A stretch of 64,000 bases of DNA from Bryopsis sp. KO-2023 (Eukaryota > Chlorophyta > Ulvophyceae > Bryopsidales > Bryopsidaceae). Of this stretch, positions 35,353 to 45,176 are shown one piece after another. The notes below the pieces were generated by a model, which saw only the letters and a list, made by a program, of their open reading frames with translations, searched no databases and was not told the origin of the DNA. The first letter of the stretch is position 1; each line of letters starts with the position of its first letter. The stretch is taken from assembly GCA_030272585.1 (NCBI GenBank), contig BSYQ01000016.1, positions 1,178,001 to 1,242,000 of the forward strand. The letters run 5' to 3'. A program made the translations under genes and the position numbers.

Positions 35353-36318
35353 ATGGGTCATAACCAATCGTCCTCACCCGCCTCTTGGCCACCCGCCAAC
35401 AACACCGCCCCGTTGGCGACCTTCGCTGGGGGTTGCTTCTGGGGGGTGGAGCTGGCTTATCAGAGGCAGCCGGGTGTTCTCAGCACGTGCGTGGGCTACA
35501 CGAACGGCCAAGCGGACAATGTGACGTATGAGATGGTGTGCAGTGGCACCACTGGGTATACCGAAGCTGTTCAGATGACTTACGACCCTGAGCAGGTGGG
35601 TGTCTTGGAGTTGGGTTGAGTTTTCTGTTCTGTAAGAGTGCAAGGGATTAGATGCTGGATGATCACGTGATGTGCATTCATAATTTCTCATTCATTTGTG
35701 GATCTGCTCTGCTGTCCAGATGTCCTTTGTTTAATGTTATTTCTTTTTAGTTGGTTATTCAGTTGATACGTTATATATCCAATTAGGATTGCACACATAA
35801 GGTCGCACCATCATGGTCGAAATCTTGATCGATATATGGATGCACATATGTCACCATGGACTGTATGTGGCAAAGGTCGCCTTGCTCGGCTATAACTTCA
35901 CTCGACCTTTATGATAGTTTTTGGGACTGGATCCTTGTTTTGGGTTACGAAATTCTATCCACACAGTTTCTGATTTCTATCTTGCCACTGGATGGGGCAA
36001 TGCACATTCATTCAGGTTTCCTACCAGAGACTGTGCGAGCTCCTGATTTCAAGAATCGACCCCAGAGCAAAAAATCGCCAGGGTAACGATGTCGGTACCC
36101 AGTATCGCTCCGGGATATACACACATGACGAAGAGCAAGCAAAAATCGCTCAAGCCATCGTCGATAAAATCGATGGCTGTGCTGTGGAGGTGGTCCCAGT
36201 GGAGAAATTCTCGCCGGCGGAGGAATACCATCAGCAGTATTTAGAGAAAGGTGGCAGGGCAGGCCGGGGTCAAAGTGCAAAAAAGGGGTGCAGCGATCCA
36301 ATCAGGTGCTATGGCTGA
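35353..36318 (+). CDS. MSRA: peptide methionine sulfoxide reductase A
   Basis: Two exons in phase (35353-35595, 36016-36318) give 181 residues. The catalytic motif GGCFWGVE is at about residues 25-32, followed by GYTNGQ and [14 protein letters not shown]. Exon 2 gives [35 protein letters not shown], the glutamate- and tyrosine-rich substrate region, and ends with a glycine-rich tail carrying two cysteines ([12 protein letters not shown]) that fit as resolving cysteines. The enzyme reduces methionine-S-sulfoxide in proteins and free methionine, usually with thioredoxin. The start [17 protein letters not shown] is short and Ser/Pro-rich, with no clear targeting peptide, so a cytosolic site is likely. 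The length is typical of compact MsrA proteins. Confidence 0.96.
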
Positions 36319-36947
36319 CTTGGAGAGGCTCGATGTTAAAATTTCAGGGATTTTTTTGGTTCGGGGGAACACCAGGTATTGGTCGGCGATATTTGGGTAG
36401 CCGCATGAGATGTTTTTGTACAATCGGACTAAGGATGCTTTTAAATCCATGATGGTTCAGCATTTCCAAGGGGAAGCCATAATACATTCCACCCATAGGC
36501 CAATCGTAATCCATAAGGCAGCTGAATTCGTCAAGGAAAAGCCGAAACAGTGAACCAACCTCTTGGCAGTTTCTATATGGAGCACCAAATCCACACGCAG
36601 ACGACAATACTGTGACTCGATTCTTGCACATCATTTCTTGCAAAAAAAAGTAAAAACGCTAAAGGTTGATTGTGTTTCTCCCAAACCGTTCGAAATCAAA
36701 AAAATAGAAGAGGAAAGAAGAGAGAAAGAAAAAAAGCATTTTCAACTCTTTTTCGACTCAACGTTAGTCATGATATGTTGTTTTCCCCCTGGTTGATGAA
36801 TTGACAGGCAAAAAAACAAAACCTCGGTGAAATCGATGGGGCTGTCCCCAGACGGTCTAAAAATAGCCATCGAAACAGAATCTGGAGCCATGTGGGCGCT
36901 AGACTTCCGATTTCTGCTTTCTTTTGTTTCTCATCATTCCACGACTG
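36319..36947. other. convergent intergenic gap
   Basis: This holds the 3' flanks of MsrA and the RAP-domain gene, which face each other. Short open frames occur on both strands without any recognisable domain. I see nothing supportable as a gene. Confidence 0.55.
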
Positions 36948-39169
36948 CTACCCCTTCCCCACTAACAGCGATCCTAAGTATTTTTCTTTATCCACTTTCA
37001 GTTTGCTATTCTTGAACGTCGTTGCATCCACACGAACCACAGTTTCCCCCAAGGCAGTCAGCACCCGCTCCCTCCACAAGTACGGCCCTGATAGCTTATT
37101 CCTGTCGTTCACAAAACATCTGGACCCAGAAATTACCTCCACTATGAACCCTTTTTTCTCCTCAGGTCTGCTTGCCACTCGCACTTTCAGGGCCACATTC
37201 TGTATCCATTTTTCCCTTGTGACATACCCCATTCCTTCCAACACATACTCCACATCGTTCAGGCCGGGTGGAATTGGGTGGTGCTCTTGACACTCGATCC
37301 ATTTCCGTCGACATTGATGTGCCAGGTCATTCCACAACAAAGCCGATTCGGACCCCTCCGGAACTCCCTTGATGAAGATCTTGGCATGCACCTGGGCCTG
37401 GTGCAATTGGTTCATTTCCACGTCTTGCACAGCCCCCGAAACAAGTTTCCCAAGCTTCTTCCTGGCGCAAATCAAATGCTCCTTCTGGAGGGAATTCAGC
37501 ATCGCCAACGCCCACAGCATGTTGCACACATCTCTGGCTTGGAAATCGGTGGATGGAACGTTGGATTTCAGGAAATGGGTGGCTGCCAGGACTAGCGGAG
37601 GGGAATCATGGCCCAAGTGAGCGAGACTCATCAATGCTGAAGCCAGCAACCCATGTTGGCCATTCAAAAGCTGAGCGGACAAATGCTTGGCAGCTGCCTG
37701 CAGGGTTGTCTCCCCTGGATGGTACATAGAGTCAGACCACACCATGATGAGGGTGTAGACCTCGCGCGCAGACAGCAAACTCAGCTGACCTCGCAGGACT
37801 GACATGCAATCGTCGAACAGCTCCTGGCAGCCATCGTATCTTAAGGCTGACATGCCTTGCATCAACCCGCACAGCTCCCGAGGCGAAAATTTGGTGATCA
37901 TCTTAATCGACGTTTTGGCAATTGCAGGAAGCAACCCGGGCTCATCCACGAATGTGAGTTTGGACAGCGCCCACGTGAAATTGGACAGCTGCTGTGGGGT
38001 GAAATTATGCAGCTCCGATTTCACGTAGGGGGCGCACGCGATTTTGAATCGCTTGCATTTTCTGTAGTTCAGATATGCCAAACCCAGAAACACGTTGGAA
38101 AAATTGACAGACCTGAGGTGCTGCCTTTTGCCTTTCACTTTCTTGAGCAGCATGCGAATCACATCGTCCATGGTGGGGGGGTAGGGTAATTTGATCGGCA
38201 GGTCAACTTCGATCTGCCTGATCCCTTCTCCGCATTTTCCCAACCCCCAGAAAATGTTGGCTAGCTGACGGGGCCCGAATTCAGCTTCGTGTTGATGAAT
38301 CAGAGTGCCTAGCCTACCCTTCAGGTTCAAAAAAAATTCATAGATGAGGACTTGTGGAGAAGTTCATTGACATAAACTTGTGGCAGAAGTTTTTGTGAAA
38401 AAGGGAGAAGATAAAAATACATATCCCAGTACTCTTGCTATTTTCCCACCAAACACCGACCCATCTTTGCTTCAGCAAAGAGAATATACGTAAGCTTTGG
38501 TAAGCTTTGGTCCTTCGGCTGAAACAGCAAGGAGAATTAGAACCTACATTCCTGGGTGATATTCTGGTAATGGGCTGGACCGCATGAGCTAGGCTAGACG
38601 TTCTGTTTCTTGTTATTTTTCACAGGCCTGGTGATACCATCGCCTGCCACCCACCTTCCCAAGAACTTCGAGTGGGCATTGAGGATCCCGTCCCCCGCTC
38701 CTGACGTCCCAACTACCAAACCCACCCTGTGAATCGCCGTGGACACGTTCACGAACGTAATGCTCGATCCCAATTTGTCAATTTCTCGCGCCAAGTGATA
38801 CAAGAAGATGGACGCGATGTGTTTGCTGTCGCTTTTGGTCCTGGACGACTTCAAACACTCCAGCGCCTCAGTAGCGTTGTCCACAATCCGAATGTTCAGA
38901 GATTTCGCAGCTTCGTAAGCGTCTCCATACACCCGGCCGAGATGCTTCCACTGAGAGGTGGAGCGTTTCCAGGGCCCAGGGCGAACTGGCGCGGGAATAT
39001 TGTGACCCGATCTGACGCTCGGGTCAGTTTCAAAACTCGTCGCCACCGACGACGTGCTCGAGTAGCCGTTCGACCAGAGAGAGTGGGATGTCGCGACTTT
39101 CGTCGTCCGGAACAAAAGTTCGAAGCGCGAACGCTGCAGCCAGGCGTTCATCCAACCGGTGCCCAGCAT
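36948..39169 (-). CDS. RAP-domain organellar RNA-binding protein
   Basis: Two exons in phase (39169-38655, 38313-36948) give 626 residues. The junction falls inside KFLGR|LGTL. The N-terminus MLGTGWMNAWLQRSRFELLFRTTKVATSH is basic, Ser/Thr-rich and devoid of acidic residues up to about residue 11, as in a mitochondrial or plastid presequence. The middle is a chain of helical repeats with the signature of FASTK/OPR-type RAP proteins: FGPRQLANIFWGLGKCG, VNFSNVFLGLAYLN, FTPQQLSNFTWALSKL, FSPRELCGLMQGMSAL, and DVCNMLWALAML. The last 60 residues form the RAP domain, ending LTALGETVVRVDATTFKN. Such proteins stabilise or process organellar transcripts. Which organelle is not resolved by the sequence. 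The internal repeats all contain an (F/L)-x-x-(R/Q)-(Q/E)-L-x-x-x-x-W/Q-x-L pattern. Confidence 0.87.
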
Positions 39170-40125
39170 AAAAGCGCGAACGGTGGCGGGCTCATCGACG
39201 ATTTTCCCCTTGCGCCGTTCGCTCGCATTTGACGTCCCAACAGAATTGGAGTCCCGCAGAAGAAAAAGGAGAAGATCGATGGGGGGAAGGATCAAGTCGA
39301 TCAAAAAGCGGAGGTCCCCACGGTAGTCATGCCAGAAACACGAAGAAAATCGAAAAGCAGTTTTTGCTAATGGAATCAGAATTGGGCTAATATGCCTGCG
39401 GCCTCCATCCCACACACAAATCAGAACCTGGGCTCAACCGAACAAGCATAGCTAACGCGCCACGTTGACCTCCAGCCGCATTCTTGCGCGTAGGAAACAC
39501 TGCCAAGGACTTCTCAACAGCTCCAATTTCGTGTATGTCCAATTAACGAACTCCTGTAGTTGGGTTGCGAGTTTCGAACGCAAAGTGTATTGTTCAGGGG
39601 CAGTGGCTTCACGGAATCGGCAATACCAATGGAGCTCGTTCACATGTCCTCCCAGCCTTGCGAGGCCAACCGCCTGTTCTTTATGACGAACTACAGCGCG
39701 GGCAGCTTCGACCCAGACGACTCCAAAGAAAACAAAGGCAACTTCCAACTCTTTGGTGAGCTCGGCAACATGCAACAGAACTGTTTCTTTGGCGGCCAGT
39801 GAGGGAGGGCGGTGGCTGAGAGTCGTGTAATAATTTGGTATTTGACCCGTTTTGGATTTGTCGCAACTACCCCTTCGTCCCAAATTTTATCCTATTCCGC
39901 ACGAGGTACTTCTCCGTTCCCTTGAACGCATTGTGCAAACCTGGAGTTCATACAGTGCTCAGAAATATTGAACGTCAAACAACATGCCGCCAACCGTGTC
40001 GCAGTGCTTTGAACACCAGTGACTGTGCCAGTGCAGCCCTTTTTCACGCGCGTCTAAACTAACAGCTGCCTTTAAGAGGCCAGCTATTTCGTGGGTCGAT
40101 GGCTGCGTCGAATGTTCTCGTTCGT
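39170..40125. promoter_or_regulatory. RAP gene / Ser-Arg-rich gene divergent interval
   Basis: Intergenic DNA between divergent genes. TGACGTC lies at 39230-39236, 61 bases from the RAP gene start. Open frames cross 39452-39883 on the minus strand and 39560-39802 on the plus strand in overlapping positions. Neither shows a domain and I cannot tell whether either is used. The first exon of the downstream plus-strand gene may also lie here. Confidence 0.45.
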
Positions 40126-42523
40126 GCTTAAGGCTCGGGCGTCGCAAAGCAACCAGAGGGTGGGGCATCGTCTTCTGACGACGAGGGCATCTCTGCGTCT
40201 GCCCTGTCAAACTGTATCAGTATTATAGAGTCCAGGCGACTGACCCGGGACGACATTACCTCAATCCGCCAGGTGGTCACGAGAATGGTGGAGTTCGCGT
40301 CCTACCAGGCCGCTGCTGCAATGTCGCCAGGAATCGTTCTGGCCCTGGAAAACTATCAGGTTCGAACTTTCACCCTTGTTTTACTTGCTTGGTCAAACTT
40401 GCTGGGGCAAATCGGGTGATATGATACTTTGCTTTTTCGTCTGTGAAGTGAATACATTAATACATTATTGATGATGTTCAGTGTGAATGTTTTTGACTTT
40501 CAGGAGAGGATGTGGGCAGCCGAATTCGATCGAATGATTTCGGATGGGACTCCATACCCCACCACCCCCAGAAGTCCATGGAAATACGAAAAAGATACAA
40601 AGTTGCCACGAACAAAGAAAGCCCCATCCAAGCAACGCAAAACGACACATCAAAGGACGCGCTCTGCACCCCAACCCGACAATCCCCCCACTGAAAGCAA
40701 AACAGAAACTGCTATCGACATCGAAGCGAAGTCCCCTACTTGGAGTGAAGCCCCTTCTCAGCCAGTTCGAAGTTACCTTCAGATGCATGGACCTCCCAAT
40801 ACTATTGCCACAGAAAAGAAATTGAAATCAAAATGGACCCGTTCTGGGTCACCGTCTCCCCGCCCCATCGAGGTAAGGCATGTCCTTACGCTGCTCCAAC
40901 TTTATAACAATTAAAAGAAAAAGAAAAAGCTGATAACTGACTTCATTTTTGCGTCTTTTGCAAGTGAAGGTAACGCTTCACGGAGCAGGGGACCTGACTC
41001 AAGACTCAAGCGACGATATGAACGAGTATGGACCCTCACTCAGTGCAATAAGGCGTCCCTTTCCTCAAAGGAACCTTTCCTCCAGCACACCCAAATTGGA
41101 ATTAAGCGTTATGGGGTCTCTGAAGCCAATTCACGTAGATAGCTATTTGCCAAAAGAGGAGCCTCCTTGCAACGCTCCCATATCTGTGGTGGGTGGAAGT
41201 GTGTGTGTACGTCCTTCACGTCCTTCGTCTGCGAAAGCTTGTGAAGGGGGAAAATGGAAGGATGCAAACAAACGACAAGGAGTGCAAGAAGAGGTCCTAA
41301 AGGCGGCTTCGTACGTTTCCAGCGTCCGCTTGCCGCCTTGTGGTGTGGCCAGCCAAGAAGTGCACGATCCACAGGCAGAGGATACAAATGAAAACACTCT
41401 GACTGCGGAAAGTCTCCCGGATGAAAGATATCAGAACAAAACAACTGCAACTGGGCAAAACAGCTCGACTTCATTGTCCCCCCTGGGTATCCGTAGATCG
41501 CCTCCTGATAGGGGGGCGCTTGTGGGGTTCCCAGTGAGGCCACACAAAAAGGGTGCCGAGTTCTTCAATGTTTATGGCCTTCGAAGAGTGGAGGAGCCCG
41601 TTCCTGACGCTAAGCTTCTTGTGGGGACGAGGGAAGACGCCGAGAACCTTCATGGAAATCCTGTTAGCCTCTCTGAATCTGGAAATCCTAGGAGAAAGGG
41701 GCGAAGAAAGGCCAAGCAGCGGCGCAATCGCGCCAATCGCTACGCCAGGGCGTCTCAAAATGAGCAGTACCTGGCGCTTGAACCAATTCCCAAAACTTCC
41801 ATGGGCTCACAAGCGAAAGCAAACGGCGGGGGACCAGTCTCGAGCTCGAGACGTCCCAGATCTAGAAGGGAACGGAGACAAAGCGCCCACGGAGGGGCAT
41901 CTCTAGGACGAGCGACAGACAAAACAGCGAATCGATCGCGGGCTTCGCCTGGTGGATCCTATCCCCAGTCACGCAATGAACTGGCAGAAGATAGCGACTT
42001 TGGGGAGAGAAATATGAAATTGCACCCGATGGATGCTGGGGACAGGGATGTCGACTGCCCTGAGAAAGACAAAGCACGGGAACTCCGCATAAAATGCCCT
42101 GTTGTGTGTGAACGAACTGCTCCTCGAAGCAGCAAGCACGGCGGTCGCGCTCCTTCAGATGTGGATACAGATGCAGAGAAGAGCGCAAACACTATGAGGT
42201 CAGCCAGCTGGATCCCACTGATTGGAGCGAACGCTTGATATGTGTTTCAGCTTGAAAGGAATAGCAACCCTGGTGCTTGTAGACAATCAGCCAAACCACC
42301 GACGCCGCGGAAGTCCCAACAATCTGCAAAGTGGAACAGCGTTCGACTGTCTTGTGAAGCGGTGAGCGATCATTTTTGCACGCATGCGCAATGTCTATGC
42401 TTTTTGTTCGGAGTTTCAAACCCTCTCTTTCTGTAGGCCGTCACAAAACGCTTGAGGGAGATCATGCGCATGCAAGCGGAGACGGTGAAGTCAGACACAA
42501 AGGGGGGGAAAGGGAAGCGTTAG
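40126..42523 (+). CDS. unrecognised Ser/Arg-rich basic protein
   Basis: A chain of exons on the plus strand: about 40126-40359 (5' end unsure), 40504-40872, 40970-42198, about 42251-42360 and 42437-42523. The first visible exon is acidic then helical (SSSDDEGISASALSN, RRLTRDDITSIRQVVTRM, ALENYQ). The rest is long, hydrophilic and low in order, rich in Ser, Pro, Arg, Lys and Asn (RRKGRRKAKQRRNRANRY, SSRRPRSRRERRQSAHGG). The final exon reads AVTKRLREIMRMQ and ends in a Lys/Gly tail. No domain is recognised. The start codon is not found, because the frame hits a stop before any ATG, so a short first exon is missing. The phase between the long exon and the next one is ambiguous. Using the only good acceptor would give a different short C-terminus. 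A nucleic-acid-binding role is only a guess from the basic patches. Confidence 0.6.
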
Positions 42524-44249
42524 GATAGGAGTTGAGCCTGGCCAGGATAGATTCTCTCATCCTCAGTTTGCCAGGCGTTGGTAATTAGTTCGTTCTGTTT
42601 TCAAAAACCTGTCCGATACAGCAGCCATCTCCATTGCAGCGACAATGGAAGGTGCGTTCACTCCGTGTAACCACAACAAGTTTCAGTGCGGAACAATTAA
42701 AATTGGACTCTGAGTGCCTGTCGAGAATCTATCGAACACAAGTATGATGCCAATGGTCTGTCAGATGTCCAGAGAACAGGACCCAAGGCTCCTGGTATGT
42801 TTTGGAGGAAGGGGGACCTTAATTGATGCAACCAATCACATAGGCCTGTGGAATTTGATGCCAACAGGGCAACCCCACTCCTCAACAAAACAGGAATTTG
42901 TGATTTCTAAAAAGTGGCGGAGTTTCTGTCCATATGTTTTTTTCTTTTTTGAATTGGAGGCTCCTTTTTCTCAGACCAATTTTTTGCTCAATGGTCTTTG
43001 ATCACAGTTTCTCGCAGTGGGGAAAATAAAATCCTCACGAAACGAACGGCATAAAAGCATATGGACATACTAAACAGATCCCTACTGCCCCCCCCCAACA
43101 AGAAAAGAATAATACTGAATGCAAAACTGTATGATAGAATAAGTAAACATACTCTAAAACGACAAAATTCGCATGAAGTTAATTTTCACCACCCATCATG
43201 GCTAAACTTAGATCTACCAAATTGAATTTTGGTTGCATTTTTTGGAAATTTGGCCCCAAATCACAAAATCTAATTCTGGTCGAAAAAATAGTGTCGGGGG
43301 AGGACAAAGAAAACGCTTTCTTAGAGAAAATATATCGAATAATGATATTTTAGTTCTGTGAACCAGCATGACGTCAGACTTCACATCCTTTATCTCATTA
43401 AAAAAAATATATATATATATATCTTTGCTTCTTTTTGTGGCAGGTGAGCAAATATCTACGATAAAATATGATTAATAACGGGTAGATGAGCATACCAGAT
43501 GTCGGATTGTCTATATTTACCATAACAAAAAATATCCCAAAAATAGTTTCGCCTGACTAATACCCAACTCATGGGTGAGTCTCCACATATTCAGATCCCC
43601 ATAAAACAAAAAAATACCACCAAAACGCCATCATTAGCTGGCTAGCTACAGACTTCATTTTCTCAGTCTGTAATTACGAAACACACAAAAAAGATAGGGA
43701 AAAAAACAGAAAAGAAAAAAAAAGCCAGCAATTTTGTTGGTGCGTTTCATTTTTCGAAACCACGACCTTCTTTCTGGAAAACCACTGGCTTTTTTTTTTC
43801 TTATATTCTCTACAGATATATCCCCTTGCGGGTCGTCTGTTCAGTCTGTCAATTGCTTTTTTCTTTCTTTCCCATTTCCGACCATTGTGAATATCTCCAT
43901 TAAAAACGCATAACAAAACGAATTCCGTCGACCCTTCTCAAAAAGCAAATTTTGTTTTTTGTTTTGAGGGAAAAAAACAAACACACACACATACCTCCAC
44001 CCAAAAACCAATCCAAAGGTTTCTCTTGAAGTAACCCCAAGGAATTTTTTCCCCAAAATCAAAGTTGTGCGTGTATTTGTTTGGCAGTGAAGCATTTTTC
44101 CCTCTTATCGAAACCACCACCACCCTGAATCTCTTTTTCCACCAACCCCCTGGCCCCCCACCCAAAAAAAACCCCAAAAGAACAACTTATCTGTTTATGA
44201 ATTCTTGTTTTCCAAAACTTGTAAGGAATACAACCAGCCTCCCGGTGCC
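42524..44249. other. convergent intergenic region
   Basis: AT-rich DNA between the 3' ends of the Ser/Arg-rich gene and uL29, with TA runs near 43405-43425 and homopolymer tracts near both ends. No open frame with a recognisable domain is present. The last part is the uL29 3' flank and shows C and A runs. Confidence 0.6.
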
Positions 44250-44675
44250 TTAAACCATTTCCCCAGCTTCCAACAGACGCTTGATTTCCATCTTTCTCGA
44301 TTTACGCGAGTTGATGCCTTGTTCAATCTCTTTTTCTCTGCGCACCGTCAACAGCTGCGCAACCTTCTTGCGGTTCCACCTGAACTCGTGCGTTTTGATT
44401 TCCTTCCCGCTGGCCCTCGCCACTCTCAACTCGTACAGCGCAATTTTGCACTTTTCCACCTCCTGGTCGATTTCCTCGGCGCTGAGGTCGCGGAACTGAG
44501 AGGCGTACGTCACTTCGGTGGTGGTGGCATTTGGGACGACGGCGAATCGGGCGCCGTTCGCGGGCGGAGCCAAAAAAGGATTGGGCTTTCGAAGCGCAGT
44601 GGCCAGGGGAACCCTCGTGGGGCTCCTCAAGAACATGGGACGGCCCGTGGCGGCGGGTGGCGCGAGCTGAAACAT
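44250..44675 (-). CDS. RPL29: plastid ribosomal protein uL29 (nuclear-encoded)
   Basis: Intronless, 141 residues from the first ATG (MFQLAPPAATGRPMFLRSPTRV). The mature domain is bacterial/plastid type. It begins near residue 55 with FRDLSAEEIDQEVEKCKIALYELRVARASGKE, then the conserved HEFRWNRKKVAQLLTVRREKE, with a C-terminal extension (INSRKSRKMEIKRLLEAGE). Cytosolic eukaryotic uL29 looks different. The first 50 or so residues are rich in Ala, Pro, Arg and Thr, have no acidic residue and start with Met-Phe, as in a transit peptide with an early phenylalanine. Nuclear location of this gene is normal in green algae and plants, whereas red-lineage plastids keep rpl29. The pair with the DUF3598-like gene is head-to-head. 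Confidence 0.92.
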   Translation of the reverse strand: MFQLAPPAATGRPMFLRSPTRVPLATALRKPNPFLAPPANGARFAVVPNATTTEVTYASQFRDLSAEEIDQEVEKCKIALYELRVARASGKEIKTHEFRWNRKKVAQLLTVRREKEIEQGINSRKSRKMEIKRLLEAGEMV

Positions 44676-45176
44676 TGCTGCGTCTGTATCAACTGTTTGC
44701 TTCGATCGGAGGGCAAAGAGGTTGGACAGGAGTGGAAATCTCAAAGAAAGGGTCGCAGAACAACCCTACGAGACTAGAAAATCGAAGTTTGCATGACGTC
44801 ATATGACGTATTTTGCTTCCAAAATAATTGGAAGCAAAACGCGCGAGAACGGGTGCTTGTTTTTCTTTACTCCTCCCCCCCGACACCCTTTAACGAGATG
44901 CGCTTTTCGTGTCCAAGGTGCGCTTGATCCCTATACTCGGTTTGCACCTGGTGGGCGAACGCTAGCCTATGAACTGAGTGTCGGAAGGAAGACTCGGAAA
45001 GGGCTTCTGAATCTCGGGATAATCTTCGCTAAGTGAAACTGGACGCGCGTCTCAAATCGATAGCTCCTGCGGATGTGCCTTGCACGTTGGTTCTTGGCCC
45101 TACACACCCAACGAGGGAGGGATTTCGAGTAGATCTACCCATCACCTGCTCGTCTCGCTCCAGACAATAACTGTGC
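44676..45176. promoter_or_regulatory. shared uL29 / DUF3598-like divergent promoter with CRE and palindrome
   Basis: A 501-base gap between divergent starts of two plastid-type genes. It contains TGACGTCA, a perfect CRE-type palindrome, at 44794-44801, then TGACGTA at 44804-44810. Immediately after comes a perfect inverted repeat with 12-base arms (TTTTGCTTCCAA at 44811-44822 and its complement at 44828-44839) around a 5-base centre. The cluster sits about 120-165 bases before the uL29 start. Binding by a bZIP factor is inferred from the motif only. Confidence 0.65.

Noticed and set aside
39452..39883. 143-codon minus-strand frame upstream of the RAP gene
   Set aside because: No domain, overlaps an equally open plus-strand frame, and no splice or start context decides between them.
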